A stretch of DNA of 62,607 nucleotides from an uncultured Oscillospiraceae bacterium. Its GTDB lineage: Bacteria; Bacillota; Clostridia; Oscillospirales; Acutalibacteraceae. Below, piece by piece: positions 1 to 8,512 of this stretch. The position numbers and the translations under genes are program-made. The notes beneath the pieces are model-generated. The model searched no databases and had not been told where the DNA came from. It worked only from the letters and a program-made list of their open reading frames with translations. The stretch spans positions 1 to 62,607 of the forward strand of contig CASDTR010000065.1 of the NCBI GenBank assembly GCA_949283785.1, in the 5' to 3' direction. The stretch's first letter is position 1. Each line of letters opens with the position of its first letter.

Positions 1-55
1 ACCGCTTCAGAAAAAGAATACTTTTTATGTTTGCCGACGCCGCTTAACATAAATT

Positions 56-88
56 GAGCAGGCAAAAGTCTCCGACTTTCGCCTGCTC
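56..88. terminator. Long inverted repeat downstream of glnA
   Basis: GAGCAGGC (56-63) pairs with GCCTGCTC (81-88), and the inner arms AAAGTC and GACTTT extend the stem around a TCC loop. It lies just past the 3' end of the minus-strand glnA, so a transcription-end role is likely. The T-run on either side is poor, so this is a structural call, not a clear intrinsic terminator. Confidence 0.5.
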
Positions 89-134
89 CCCTGCTCCTTT
101 ATTTATTGGCTACCCCAACATTTGACATAGAACC

Positions 135-1466
135 TTAATATTTCACAAGGTAATTATCGAGCTCCCACTGGGAAATTTTAGTTCTGTACTGCTCCCACTC
201 GGCGCTTTTAGCTTCCGCATACTTCTCGTAAACGTGATCACCCAGAGCGTTTCTTGAGAACTTGCTCTTCTTAAAGTGACGCAGCGCTTCCTCCAGCGAC
301 GCAGGAAGGGTTTCGATACCGTCCGCCGCTCTCTCCTCGGGAGTCATGTCGTAAATATTGCGGCTTGTAGATTCCGGAGGCACAAGGCCTCTCTCGATAC
401 CGTCAAGGCCCGCAAAAAGGCAGATTGCCATTTCAAGGTAAGGGTTGCAGGCGGGATCGGCACTTCTGAGCTCAACTCTCGTACCCGCTCCCCTTGCGGT
501 AGGCACACGAATAAGCGAGCTTCTGTTGGAAGCCGACCATGCTATGTAAACGGGTGCCTCATAGCCGGGAACAAGCCTTTTGTAAGAGTTGACAATGGGG
601 TTTGCAATAGCCGTGATGCTCTTAATGTGTTCCATTATTCCCGCTATGAAGTGAAGAGCCGTCTCACTTAAGCCGTAGGGGCCGTTTTCATCGCAAAACA
701 CATTTTTTCCGTTTTTGAAAAGGGACATATTCGTATGCATGCCTGAGCCTGCAATGCCGTAAATGGGTTTCGGCATAAATGTGGCGTGGAGCTTATGCTG
801 CTGAGCCATGATCTTTACAACATATTTGAATGTCATAACATTATCGGCGGTTTTTAGAGCATCGTCATATTTAAAGTCGATCTCATGCTGGCCCTCGGCT
901 ACCTCATGGTGGGAGGCCTCGATTTCAAAGCCCATTTCTTCAAGGGCAAGGCAGATGTCCCTTCGGCAGCTCTCACCTAAATCTATGGGACCCAGATCGA
1001 AGTATCCGCCCTTGTCGTTGGCTATGGTGGTGGGATTGCCTTCTTCATCCGTCTGGAACAGGAAAAATTCACATTCGGGGCCTACCTTAAAGGTATATCC
1101 CATTTTTTCCGCCTTTTCTATGGCTCTTTTAAGCACGTTTCTCGGGTCGCCGCTGAAAGGCGTTCCGTCCGAAAGGTGAACGTCACAGATAAGTCTTGCT
1201 ATTTTTCCGTGTTTTGACTCCCACGGGAAAATCTCAAAGGAATCGTAGTCGGGATAAAGATACATATCCGACTCCTCAATTCTTACAAAGCCCTCAATGG
1301 AAGAGCCGTCAACCATGCACTTGTTGTCAAGGGCTCTCTCAAGCTGGCTCACAGTTATGGCAACATTTTTCAGCGTTCCCAGAATGTCGGTAAACTGAAG
1401 TCTGACAAAGGCAACGTCGTTTTCCTCCGCCAGTCTGAGTATATCCTCTTTAGTATATCTTCCCAA
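135..1466 (-). CDS. glnA: Glutamine synthetase type I (GSI-alpha size)
   Basis: Makes glutamine from glutamate, ammonia and ATP, the main entry of nitrogen into metabolism, as a cytoplasmic dodecamer. The 443-residue length fits the short Firmicutes GSI-alpha class. The N-terminal beta-Grasp segment ([14 protein letters not shown]) and the catalytic-domain signatures ([47 protein letters not shown]) are all present. The start is a TTG at 1466-1464, set 8 nt after AGGAGG (1475-1480 on the complement). No better in-frame ATG exists upstream. It is monocistronic, with its own promoter and a leader holding an intrinsic terminator, which suggests control by antitermination. Confidence 0.97.
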   Translation of the reverse strand: MGRYTKEDILRLAEENDVAFVRLQFTDILGTLKNVAITVSQLERALDNKCMVDGSSIEGFVRIEESDMYLYPDYDSFEIFPWESKHGKIARLICDVHLSDGTPFSGDPRNVLKRAIEKAEKMGYTFKVGPECEFFLFQTDEEGNPTTIANDKGGYFDLGPIDLGESCRRDICLALEEMGFEIEASHHEVAEGQHEIDFKYDDALKTADNVMTFKYVVKIMAQQHKLHATFMPKPIYGIAGSGMHTNMSLFKNGKNVFCDENGPYGLSETALHFIAGIMEHIKSITAIANPIVNSYKRLVPGYEAPVYIAWSASNRSSLIRVPTARGAGTRVELRSADPACNPYLEMAICLFAGLDGIERGLVPPESTSRNIYDMTPEERAADGIETLPASLEEALRHFKKSKFSRNALGDHVYEKYAEAKSAEWEQYRTKISQWELDNYLVKY

Positions 1467-1549
1467 ATTCAGATCCTCCTAACCAAAATATGTCATCCTT
1501 TATGTTATCGTGTAAAGCTTTAGAGACAAAGTTCCTGCAATGCTTAACG

Positions 1550-1591
1550 AAAAAAGAGCAAAAACCCAATCCGGATGAAAAGGTTTTGCCC
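1550..1591 (-). terminator. Intrinsic terminator in the glnA leader (attenuator)
   Basis: Read on the minus strand, GGGCAAAACC pairs with GGTTTTTGCTC (one G-U pair and one bulged U) and is followed directly by six U residues. It sits between the glnA promoter (-10 at 1603-1608) and the glnA start at 1466, so full-length mRNA requires read-through. In some clostridia glnA is known to be controlled by an ANTAR-type antiterminator. I could not identify the paired hexaloop hairpins of that system, so the regulator is open. Confidence 0.6.
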
Positions 1592-1602
1592 TATTCAAAG
1601 CT

Positions 1603-1632
1603 ATTTTAATGTTTACGGTATATTGTTGTCAA
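1603..1632 (-). promoter_or_regulatory. glnA promoter
   Basis: On the minus strand TTGACA (1632-1627) and TAAAAT (1608-1603) are separated by 18 bp. The predicted start is about 1596, only a few bases before the leader terminator hairpin. Confidence 0.65.
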
Positions 1633-1672
1633 TATGAAGTTTAAAGTTAAACAAATTTTTTTGAATATTTTA

Positions 1673-1700
1673 TTGACAAAAATTACCAAAATGGTATAAT
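1673..1700 (+). promoter_or_regulatory. Near-consensus sigma-A promoter
   Basis: TTGACA (1673-1678) and TATAAT (1695-1700) with a 16-bp spacer. It drives the small gene starting at 1770, leaving a roughly 60-nt leader with short complementary segments (CCCTG with CAGGG, CGCCT with AGGCG). Confidence 0.8.
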
Positions 1701-1769
1701 TGGCCCTGTAATGTTGTTTTCGCCTTTGGACGCAGGGATACCGTCTGTCAGGCGAGGAGGAAAAATTGA

Positions 1770-2021
1770 TTGAAGCTCGAACGGCATCATACAGCTTCTT
1801 TTCGGGACTGGAATCTGTCTTACTATCTTCTGGTTTCCGATGTTTCACGGCAGCGTTTTGGCGTCGGAGTTATCAGTCAGGGTACAATCGGAGAGAATAA
1901 AGCTTTTTGCTTCGGTTTAACCGACAGCAGAAAAGCCGCTTTGGAATTTCTCGCGGCTGCGGCACGAAACAATGTTCTCCCCAGCAATTTCGGCGAAGTG
2001 GCCGAGGATTGGTTTTGCTGA
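1770..2021 (+). CDS. Small clostridial protein of unknown function (DUF6514-like)
   Basis: An 83-residue soluble protein with no signal peptide or membrane segment. It starts at a TTG (1770-1772) 9 nt after a GAGGAGG ribosome binding site ending at 1760. A stop codon lies directly upstream in frame, so a longer form is excluded. The pattern of a YYLLVSDVS strand, a second strand around FGVGVIS, and a C-terminal helix followed by a VLPSNFGEVAEDW segment recalls the DUF6514 family of small clostridial proteins. That match is from memory only. It has its own strong promoter and a strong terminator, so it is a monocistronic gene. Function is unknown. Confidence 0.75.
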   Translation: MKLERHHTASFRDWNLSYYLLVSDVSRQRFGVGVISQGTIGENKAFCFGLTDSRKAALEFLAAAARNNVLPSNFGEVAEDWFC

Positions 2022-2033
2022 AATCCGAGGAAT

Positions 2034-2090
2034 GCCTCCGTACACGGGTTTCCGGCTTACAGGCGGAAATCTGTGTGCGGAGGTCTTTTT
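2034..2090 (+). terminator. Intrinsic terminator after the small gene
   Basis: GCCTCCGTACAC (from 2034) pairs with GTGTGCGGAGGT (2073-2084), followed by CTTTTT. It lies between convergent genes. The T-run favours the plus strand. Confidence 0.8.
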
Positions 2091-2122
2091 ATCTGTATCT
2101 TATCAGTAAATGACGAAGTGAA

Positions 2123-3475
2123 TTACCTCACAAGTATTCCGTTGTCCCCGTAAAGCAGAAAGTATATATTTTCCTCTTCGCCCGTAGCTGCGTTTATATA
2201 TACCAGAAGTTCCTCGCTGCCAATGCCCTCGCACCAAAATTCATAGCAGAGGACCTCCTTCCCCGAATCCGTCGGAATCACCGCCGTCTTAACATCCTTG
2301 ACAGTCAAATAGGGGCTTAAAGACTTCTCGGCATTTTCGGCTGTCAAAGCAGGGTTTACGTCAGTTCTGGCAAAATGATTCACAAGATAGCCTCTCGCGT
2401 CAACGGAAATCACTTTGCCTGTATCCATGGCGACGCTTATTTTTATAAGGTCCGAATAACAGATGACCCCGTTTTGCACATAGGCGTAATTTACGGTACA
2501 AATTCCGTCGTTTATTGAGTAATAGCTCTCTTTCATATTGTTTATGCCGTGGCTTTCAAGGTAGTCGAGTCCTCTTTCAACGGCCTCCTCTTCCGAGAGC
2601 TTCGCCACTCCCGCATAGCTGCTGCCCAGCATATAGGAAAGATAGCCTCCCCTTTTAGTTATGCTTATAACTACTCCGTCCTCTTCGCTGGAAAAGGTAT
2701 ATGACGCCAGAGAACCGTTTTCATCCTCGCCCCTTTTCAGCTTTTCGATTGCTATTCCAGAAAAGTCAGCGGCAGCCTCAGTGGCCGCAGCTTCCGATAT
2801 CTCCTCCTTGCCCTTTATCATTTCGGGCTCCTTTTGAAGAATATGGTCGGAAAAGGGGCCGTCATATATAAGGGTCGGATAATCCACCAGAGCCTGCTCA
2901 GCATCACTTATGGCCGTTTCAAAATTCAGGCTGTCCGCTTCATCGCTCATTGTCTCTACGGCTTCTTCGGTGCTCTCAAATGTAAGAGAACCGTTTTCAA
3001 GATAAGCGCACATGGTTTCAAGGCGTGAAGTAAGCTCTTTTGAGTATTTTATAAGCTCCGTAAGGCTTTCATACTCCTCCTCGCTGATTTTTTCTCCCCT
3101 CGCTGCCTTTTCGCTCAGGCTGCTGCAAAAGGCTCCCACCTGGGAAAGAAATTTAAAGGTGTTTTCAAGAAGTATATCGGAAACAGGAAGCACGCTCAGG
3201 CAGCTCTTCGCCTGAGTCGCCTCTCTCCAAATTTCCGAAGAGAGCTTTTCGGCCATCGGCGCTGTGGCGGTGTAATATTCCTTACTCAGGCCCTGCTGTA
3301 TATTCGATATGCAGGTGGTAAGCTCCGTAAGGGCTCTCTGCCGTGAGTTTGTGTTTATCCGCTCAAGCTGCTGTGCCCTCGCATAATTTGAAATTGCTGC
3401 AGCGCTCAGTGCCACCACTGCTGCGCATATAAAGCTTATTATCCTTACAAGATTCCTTTTAGACTTTATTACCAT
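2123..3475 (-). CDS. ypeB: Germination protein YpeB
   Basis: In Bacillus, YpeB stabilises the spore cortex-lytic enzyme SleB in the spore. This protein has 450 residues, the family length. A short cytoplasmic start is followed by one membrane anchor (residues 12-33), a long helical region (about 35-200) and C-terminal PepSY-type repeats (about 230-450) ending in YINAATGEEENIYFLLYGD. The usual partner gene sleB is not adjacent: the neighbours are the small gene at 1770 (convergent) and a cysteine desulfurase (divergent). A GTATA..CAGAATA pair near 3529-3556 on the minus strand weakly resembles a forespore sigma-G promoter, but the spacing is short. It implies a spore-forming ancestor or host. 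Confidence 0.88.
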   Translation of the reverse strand: MVIKSKRNLVRIISFICAAVVALSAAAISNYARAQQLERINTNSRQRALTELTTCISNIQQGLSKEYYTATAPMAEKLSSEIWREATQAKSCLSVLPVSDILLENTFKFLSQVGAFCSSLSEKAARGEKISEEEYESLTELIKYSKELTSRLETMCAYLENGSLTFESTEEAVETMSDEADSLNFETAISDAEQALVDYPTLIYDGPFSDHILQKEPEMIKGKEEISEAAATEAAADFSGIAIEKLKRGEDENGSLASYTFSSEEDGVVISITKRGGYLSYMLGSSYAGVAKLSEEEAVERGLDYLESHGINNMKESYYSINDGICTVNYAYVQNGVICYSDLIKISVAMDTGKVISVDARGYLVNHFARTDVNPALTAENAEKSLSPYLTVKDVKTAVIPTDSGKEVLCYEFWCEGIGSEELLVYINAATGEEENIYFLLYGDNGILVR

Positions 3476-3659
3476 AAAATCACTCCCGACAAATAAAGCT
3501 GAATTTAAACGGCAAATCTTCTCCTATATATTCTGCCAAAAATTATGAAAATATACCGTTTATGTAAAATTTGTAAAACGTTCGGTTTATATTTTCTCCT
3601 TTATCTGCATTAAAATCGTATATTGGGCAGAGCAGCATACATTTTTAAAGGTTTGTTCA

Positions 3660-3688
3660 TTGAAAGAACGATTAGTTTGTTGTATACT
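3660..3688 (+). promoter_or_regulatory. Promoter of the cysteine desulfurase-thiI-cinA operon
   Basis: TTGAAA (3660-3665) and TATACT (3683-3688) separated by 17 bp, 35 bp upstream of the TTG start at 3724. No other clear promoter was seen before 12.4 kb. Confidence 0.65.
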
Positions 3689-3723
3689 TTATATGTATAT
3701 CTACATATAACGGAGGCAGTTTT

Positions 3724-4860
3724 TTGGAAGCTTATCTTGATAACAGCGCAACAACGCCGGTTTGCCGAGAGGCAGCCGATAAAATATCTCAGGCAGTAAC
3801 GGTGCTTTACGGGAATCCCTCTTCCCTTCACGAAAAAGGTTTCGAGGCAGAAAAGCTTTTGAAGGAATCGAGAAGCAATGTAGCAAAGGTCATTGGCTGC
3901 GAGGCGGACAGGCTCTTTTTTACGGCAGGGGGAACGGAAGCAAACAATCTTGCCCTTTTCGGTATTGCAAGAACAATGAAGCGAAAGGGAAACAAAATAG
4001 TCACGACGGCCTTCGAGCATCCGAGCGTGGCAAAATGCATTGACTTTCTGGAAGCGGAAGGATTTGAAGTTATCCGTATCGCCCCTGACAGCTCAGGCAA
4101 CATTCCTGCCGAGTCCTTTAAAAAAACAATCGATGAAAATACCGTACTTGTCGCCGTAATGGCAGTCAATAACGAAACGGGAAGCATTCAGCCCATCAAA
4201 GAAATCAGAGAAATTATAGAGGAAAATCATTCGCCTGCCTTCTTCCACTGTGACTGTGTTCAGGCCTTCGGAAAGGTCAATATGCGCACGCTCACACCCT
4301 ATGCCGACACCCTGAGCGTCAGCGCCCATAAAATACACGGTCCGAAAGGCGTAGGCGGACTTTACATAAAAAAGGGAGTGCGTCTCTCCCCTCTCATTTT
4401 CGGAGGCGGACAGGAGCACGATATACGTCCGGGCACGGAACCTATGCCTGCAATAGCAGGTTTCGGAGCGGCGGCCGCCGCCCTTCCGAATCCCGACAAA
4501 ACTCTCGAAAGAATATCGGAGCTTAAGGAAAGGCTCCTTTCAAGGCTTTCGCAGTTTGACGACGTTGTTATCAATTCCCCCGATAACGCCCTTCCTTATG
4601 TGATAAATCTTTCGGTTCTGGGAATACGCTCGGAGCCCATGATAAACTTTCTCTCGGATATGGAAATCTATGTTTCCGCAGGCTCTGCCTGTTCAAAGGG
4701 ACACCGCAGCGAGGCCCTTACGGCTTTAGGCATAAGCCCCGAAAGAATAGACAGCGCCCTGAGAGTGAGCCTTTCGAGATTCACAACGCAAGAGCAAATA
4801 GACATGCTGGCCGAAGGCATAGACAAATGCAGAAAATTTTTACGCAGGAGCAGAAGATGA
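3724..4860 (+). CDS. Cysteine desulfurase (NifS/NifZ-like)
   Basis: A PLP enzyme that takes sulfur from cysteine as an enzyme-bound persulfide. The 378-residue protein shows the N-terminal YLDNSATTP motif, the PLP lysine in SAHK at K203, and the active-site cysteine C323 in SAGSACSKGH. The start is a TTG, 7 nt after GGAGG (3712-3716). The gene overlaps thiI by 4 bp (ATGA). In Bacillus subtilis a dedicated desulfurase, NifZ, sits next to a rhodanese-less ThiI and feeds it sulfur for 4-thiouridine in tRNA. The same arrangement here suggests that role rather than general Fe-S cluster assembly. Confidence 0.93.
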   Translation: MEAYLDNSATTPVCREAADKISQAVTVLYGNPSSLHEKGFEAEKLLKESRSNVAKVIGCEADRLFFTAGGTEANNLALFGIARTMKRKGNKIVTTAFEHPSVAKCIDFLEAEGFEVIRIAPDSSGNIPAESFKKTIDENTVLVAVMAVNNETGSIQPIKEIREIIEENHSPAFFHCDCVQAFGKVNMRTLTPYADTLSVSAHKIHGPKGVGGLYIKKGVRLSPLIFGGGQEHDIRPGTEPMPAIAGFGAAAAALPNPDKTLERISELKERLLSRLSQFDDVVINSPDNALPYVINLSVLGIRSEPMINFLSDMEIYVSAGSACSKGHRSEALTALGISPERIDSALRVSLSRFTTQEQIDMLAEGIDKCRKFLRRSRR

Positions 4861-6029
4861 AAGAAGTAATACTTATAAAAAACGGTGAGCTTGCCCTGAA
4901 AGGTCTCAACCGTTCCACATTTGAGGATATCCTCGTTAAAAACATCCGCAGAAGGCTGAAAAACGCGGGAGATTTTGACTATATAAAGTCCCAGTCCACA
5001 ATAATCATCGAGCCTAAAGACGAAAGCTGCGACTTTGAAGCCGCTCTCGAAGCGGTAAGCAGGATTTTCGGCATCGCAGGCTTTTCCCGCGCTGCAGCCG
5101 TGGAAAAGGATTTTGAGAAGGTAATCGAAATAAGTGGAAACTATCTCCAATCCGCCCTTAAAAACGCCAAAACCTTTAAGGTGGAAGCCAAAAGGTCCGA
5201 TAAAAAATTCCCGCTTACCTCTCCCGAAATCAGCCGGGAAATGGGCGGACATCTCCTTTCCATTTATCCCCACCTTAAAGTAGATGTACACAATCCCGAA
5301 GTCACCGTAATGGTGGAGGTCAGGGACAAATACATTTTCCTCCACGGCACCCAGATAAAGGGCGCGGGCGGCATGCCGGTAGGCACGGGCGGAAAAGCGG
5401 GAATACTTATTTCCGGCGGAATCGACAGCCCCGTCGCCGCATGGATGATGGCAAAGAGAGGCATTGAGCTTACTGCAATTCATTTCGCCTCCCCTCCCTA
5501 CACCAGCAGGAGAGCCGAGATGAAGGTGGTAACGCTTCTCGAAAAGGTAGCAAAATACAGCGGCAGAATGACTATGTTCACCGTGCCTTTCACCGAAATT
5601 CAGGAGCAGATCAAAGACAATTGTCCCGAAGAGCTCTTCACGCTCATTATGCGCAGAGCCATGATGAAGGCGGCGGAAAATATCGCGAGGAAGGAAAACT
5701 GTCAGGCACTTATCACGGGCGAAAGCGTGGGACAGGTTGCAAGTCAGACCATCTACGCCCTTGCCTGCACAGACGCTGCGGCAAATATGCCAGTATTCAG
5801 GCCCCTCATAGGAATGGACAAGGATGAGATAATCGAAATCTCCCGTAAAATCGACACCTTTGAAACCTCCATTCTCCCCTACGAGGACTGCTGTACGGTA
5901 TTTACGCCGAAGCATCCGAAAACGCGTCCAAATCTTGAAGACATAAAGAAAGCGGAGCGGCTTATCCCCATTGACGAGCTGGTGGAAAAAGCCGTAAACG
6001 ATTCTCAGATAAGAACCGTAACCGCCTGA
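4857..6029 (+). CDS. thiI: tRNA 4-thiouridine synthase ThiI (no rhodanese domain)
   Basis: Adenylates uridine 8 of tRNA and inserts sulfur. The 390-residue form starts at the ATG overlapping the upstream stop, preceded by AGGAG (4846-4850). A longer reading from 4827 lacks a ribosome binding site. Residues 1-60 form the ferredoxin-like NFLD start (ILIKNGELALKGLNR), about 60-165 a THUMP domain, and the rest the PP-loop ATPase with the SGGIDSP motif near residue 185. The protein ends at about 390 residues, without the C-terminal rhodanese domain of the enterobacterial enzyme, as in other Firmicutes that use a partner desulfurase. Confidence 0.95.
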   Translation: MKEVILIKNGELALKGLNRSTFEDILVKNIRRRLKNAGDFDYIKSQSTIIIEPKDESCDFEAALEAVSRIFGIAGFSRAAAVEKDFEKVIEISGNYLQSALKNAKTFKVEAKRSDKKFPLTSPEISREMGGHLLSIYPHLKVDVHNPEVTVMVEVRDKYIFLHGTQIKGAGGMPVGTGGKAGILISGGIDSPVAAWMMAKRGIELTAIHFASPPYTSRRAEMKVVTLLEKVAKYSGRMTMFTVPFTEIQEQIKDNCPEELFTLIMRRAMMKAAENIARKENCQALITGESVGQVASQTIYALACTDAAANMPVFRPLIGMDKDEIIEISRKIDTFETSILPYEDCCTVFTPKHPKTRPNLEDIKKAERLIPIDELVEKAVNDSQIRTVTA

Positions 6030-6060
6030 ATTTTTCCTTTACTTTAAGGAGAGCGATAAA

Positions 6061-7335
6061 ATGAAATGTGAAATACTGTCCGTGGGAACCGAGCTGCTGT
6101 TGGGGGATATCCTCAACACCGACGCACAGTTTCTCGCAAGAGAGCTGGCGGCAATGGGCTTTACCATGCAGCATCAGGGCACCGTGGGAGACAATCCCGA
6201 AAGGCTCCGCGAAGCCGTTGAGCACGCCCTTTCGAGGAGCGACATCATAATCACCTCGGGAGGCCTCGGCCCCACCGCCGACGACATAACCAAGGAAATG
6301 TGCGCCGAGGTCATGGGGATTCCCCTTGTGCTCCACGAGGAAAGCCTTCAGCGTATGCTTGACTATTTCAGCCACAGAAAGGGCGGCATGCCCGAGACCA
6401 ACCGCAAGCAGGCGTATCTCCCCGAAGGCGGAGTGGTTTTCAGGAACGATTACGGCACCGCTCCCGGCTGCGCAATGGAAAAGGACGGCAAATGCATAAT
6501 CTGCCTTCCCGGGCCTCCCCGCGAGCTCTACCCCATGTTCAACAATTTTGTAAAGCCCTATCTTTCCGCAAAATCGGGAATGGTCATAATCTCCCACAGC
6601 GTGCGCACCTTCGGAATAGGCGAGTCGCTGATGGCGGAAACCGCAGGCGAACTGCTCAACATGAGCAATCCTACCGTTGCTCCCTATGCCAAGGACGGAG
6701 AGGCACTTCTGAGAGTTACCGCAAGGGCTGAGACAGAGGAGAAGGCCGAAGAGCTCATAAAGCCCGTTATAACCGAAATAGAAAACCGACTCGGAAAGTT
6801 TATATACGGCATAGACGTTTCAAGCATTCAGGAGAAGGTCGTCAAGCTTTTAAAAGAAAAGAAAATGAAAATCGGCCTTGCGGAATCCTGCACCGCAGGC
6901 TACATTGCAAAGAGGATAACGGAAATCCCCGGTTCATCCGAGGTTTTTGACTGCGGCATAGTATCCTACGCCAACCGCATAAAGGAGCAAATTCTCGGAG
7001 TCCCCCATGAGGCGATAGAGAAAAAAGGAGTCGTCAGCCGTGAGGTTGCATGTCATATGGCGAAAGGCGCTTTAAGGGTCAGCGGCGCAGATATTGCGGT
7101 TTCCGTCACGGGAATCGCGGGCCCCGACCCCAGCGAAGGCGGAAAGCCCGCAGGGCTCAGCTACATAGCCCTTGCCGACAAAGACCATGTCTGGTGCATA
7201 AAATTTGAAACAGGCCGCTCAGGCGACAACAGAGAGTATAACCGCTACGTCACCGCTTCAAACGCTCTTAATCTTGCAAGGCTTTATCTTATCGGAAAAC
7301 TTGCCGCTGAAGACGCGGAGCGAGATTTTGATTAA
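6061..7335 (+). CDS. cinA: CinA: molybdopterin-like domain plus nicotinamide-nucleotide amidase domain
   Basis: The two-domain competence/damage-inducible protein A, linked in other bacteria to pyridine-nucleotide recycling (NMN deamidation, ADP-ribose hydrolysis). Residues 1-170 are the MoCF-type domain with GTELLLG (9-15), SGGLGPTADD (66-75) and LPGPP (149-153). Residues 257-415 are the C-terminal amidase with AESCTAG (274-280) and VSVTGIAGP (347-355). All motifs are intact, so the enzyme should be active. It starts 31 bp after thiI with AAGGAG, and a sortase gene follows after 15 bp. Two catalytically degenerate relatives lie three and four positions further on in the operon, which makes this copy the natural reference for them. 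Confidence 0.96.
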   Translation: MKCEILSVGTELLLGDILNTDAQFLARELAAMGFTMQHQGTVGDNPERLREAVEHALSRSDIIITSGGLGPTADDITKEMCAEVMGIPLVLHEESLQRMLDYFSHRKGGMPETNRKQAYLPEGGVVFRNDYGTAPGCAMEKDGKCIICLPGPPRELYPMFNNFVKPYLSAKSGMVIISHSVRTFGIGESLMAETAGELLNMSNPTVAPYAKDGEALLRVTARAETEEKAEELIKPVITEIENRLGKFIYGIDVSSIQEKVVKLLKEKKMKIGLAESCTAGYIAKRITEIPGSSEVFDCGIVSYANRIKEQILGVPHEAIEKKGVVSREVACHMAKGALRVSGADIAVSVTGIAGPDPSEGGKPAGLSYIALADKDHVWCIKFETGRSGDNREYNRYVTASNALNLARLYLIGKLAAEDAERDFD

Positions 7336-7350
7336 GGAGGCAGAATTTAT

Positions 7351-8478
7351 ATGAACAAGGATTTTAAAGACAAAAACAGCCAGCCCGAAAGGGAAGAAAA
7401 CTACAACGAACTGTTTGAAAAAGATACCGAAAGCTATACAGAGCCCGGCAGTCATAAGCCTGCTGAATCCGATACATCCTCTTCGCCCGAGAAGAAGGAA
7501 TCCGCTTTCATCAGATTCCTCAAGTATCTGTTCCCCTGGAAGGGCGACAGCGTCAAGGAGATAATCAGAAAAATCGTATTTCTTGTTGCCCTTATCGTAC
7601 TCGTTGTATGCGCGGTCATTCTCGGCAACAGATTTATCGAACGCAGTAACAGCGACAAAACTTTCGACGAGCTGAACAACTGGAAAACCGAAATGGAAAA
7701 TGTGGACGATAATGAAGAAAACTGGGCTGAGATAAAAGCTTTATATCCGGATGTAGATTTCCCCGAGGGAATGAACATAAAATGGGCAAAAGCCTACGCT
7801 GCAAACCAGGATTTCGTAGGGTGGCTTAACATTCCGGGAACAAACATCTCTTATCCCATCGTTCAGGGTGAGGATAACGACGAATATCTTTATCTTGACT
7901 TTAACCGCACCGATACTAATTACGGAAATCCCTTTATGGATTACCGCAACAGTATAACCGAACTCGATAAAAACACAATTATCTACGGTCACCACATGCG
8001 CGACAACATGATTTTTGCTCCGCTCAAGGAATATACAGATCCCGAAACTTTTAAACAGTCACCCATAATTGAGCTGAGCACCCTTTATGACGATTACACC
8101 TTCAAAATTTACGGCGTATTCATTACAAATGCTCATCCGGAACAGAACAACGGATATGTATTTAATTTCATGCACACTTCCTTCGGTTCCGATGAAAACT
8201 TTATGGAATATATTGAGCAGGTGGATTTGCGAAAGCTTTACACCACCGGCGTAGATATTCAGCCCGATGACAAAATTATCACTCTGAATACTTGCTACTT
8301 CAACTTTACTGAGGCAAGGCTTGTCCTCATAGGCAGAATGGTGCGCGAGGGAGAGGATGCCTCTGTCGATACCTCAAAGGTACAGGTAAACTCCAATCCC
8401 CTCTGGCCCCAGGCCTACTATGATAAAAAAGGCATTAAAAACCCATATTCCGATTATGAAAACTGGTATCTCAACTAA
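7351..8478 (+). CDS. Class B sortase with long cytoplasmic N-terminus
   Basis: A membrane transpeptidase family that anchors surface proteins or assembles pili. The 375-residue protein has a charged cytoplasmic tail (1-70), one membrane helix (about 72-95) and an extracellular sortase domain with GWLNIPGTNISYPIVQ, the catalytic His in IYGHH (about 213), the catalytic Cys in TLNTC (C315) and Arg in ARLVLIGR. The fold order and the TLNTC variant of TLxTC place it with class B. It lies between cinA and a CinA-like membrane protein. No protein in this window has a convincing sorting signal, so its substrates are unknown. Confidence 0.9.
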   Translation: MNKDFKDKNSQPEREENYNELFEKDTESYTEPGSHKPAESDTSSSPEKKESAFIRFLKYLFPWKGDSVKEIIRKIVFLVALIVLVVCAVILGNRFIERSNSDKTFDELNNWKTEMENVDDNEENWAEIKALYPDVDFPEGMNIKWAKAYAANQDFVGWLNIPGTNISYPIVQGEDNDEYLYLDFNRTDTNYGNPFMDYRNSITELDKNTIIYGHHMRDNMIFAPLKEYTDPETFKQSPIIELSTLYDDYTFKIYGVFITNAHPEQNNGYVFNFMHTSFGSDENFMEYIEQVDLRKLYTTGVDIQPDDKIITLNTCYFNFTEARLVLIGRMVREGEDASVDTSKVQVNSNPLWPQAYYDKKGIKNPYSDYENWYLN

Positions 8479-8512
8479 AAATTAAGGTTGCTTTGGGAAG
8501 GAAAGGTATTAT

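Noticed and set aside
1606-1848. 80-codon minus-strand open frame
   Set aside because: It covers two divergent promoters and has no ribosome binding site.
2034-2090. Use of this hairpin as the ypeB terminator
   Set aside because: No U-run follows on the minus strand.
4668-5915. 415-codon minus-strand open frame
   Set aside because: Antisense shadow of the cysteine desulfurase and thiI genes, both of which have clear catalytic motifs.
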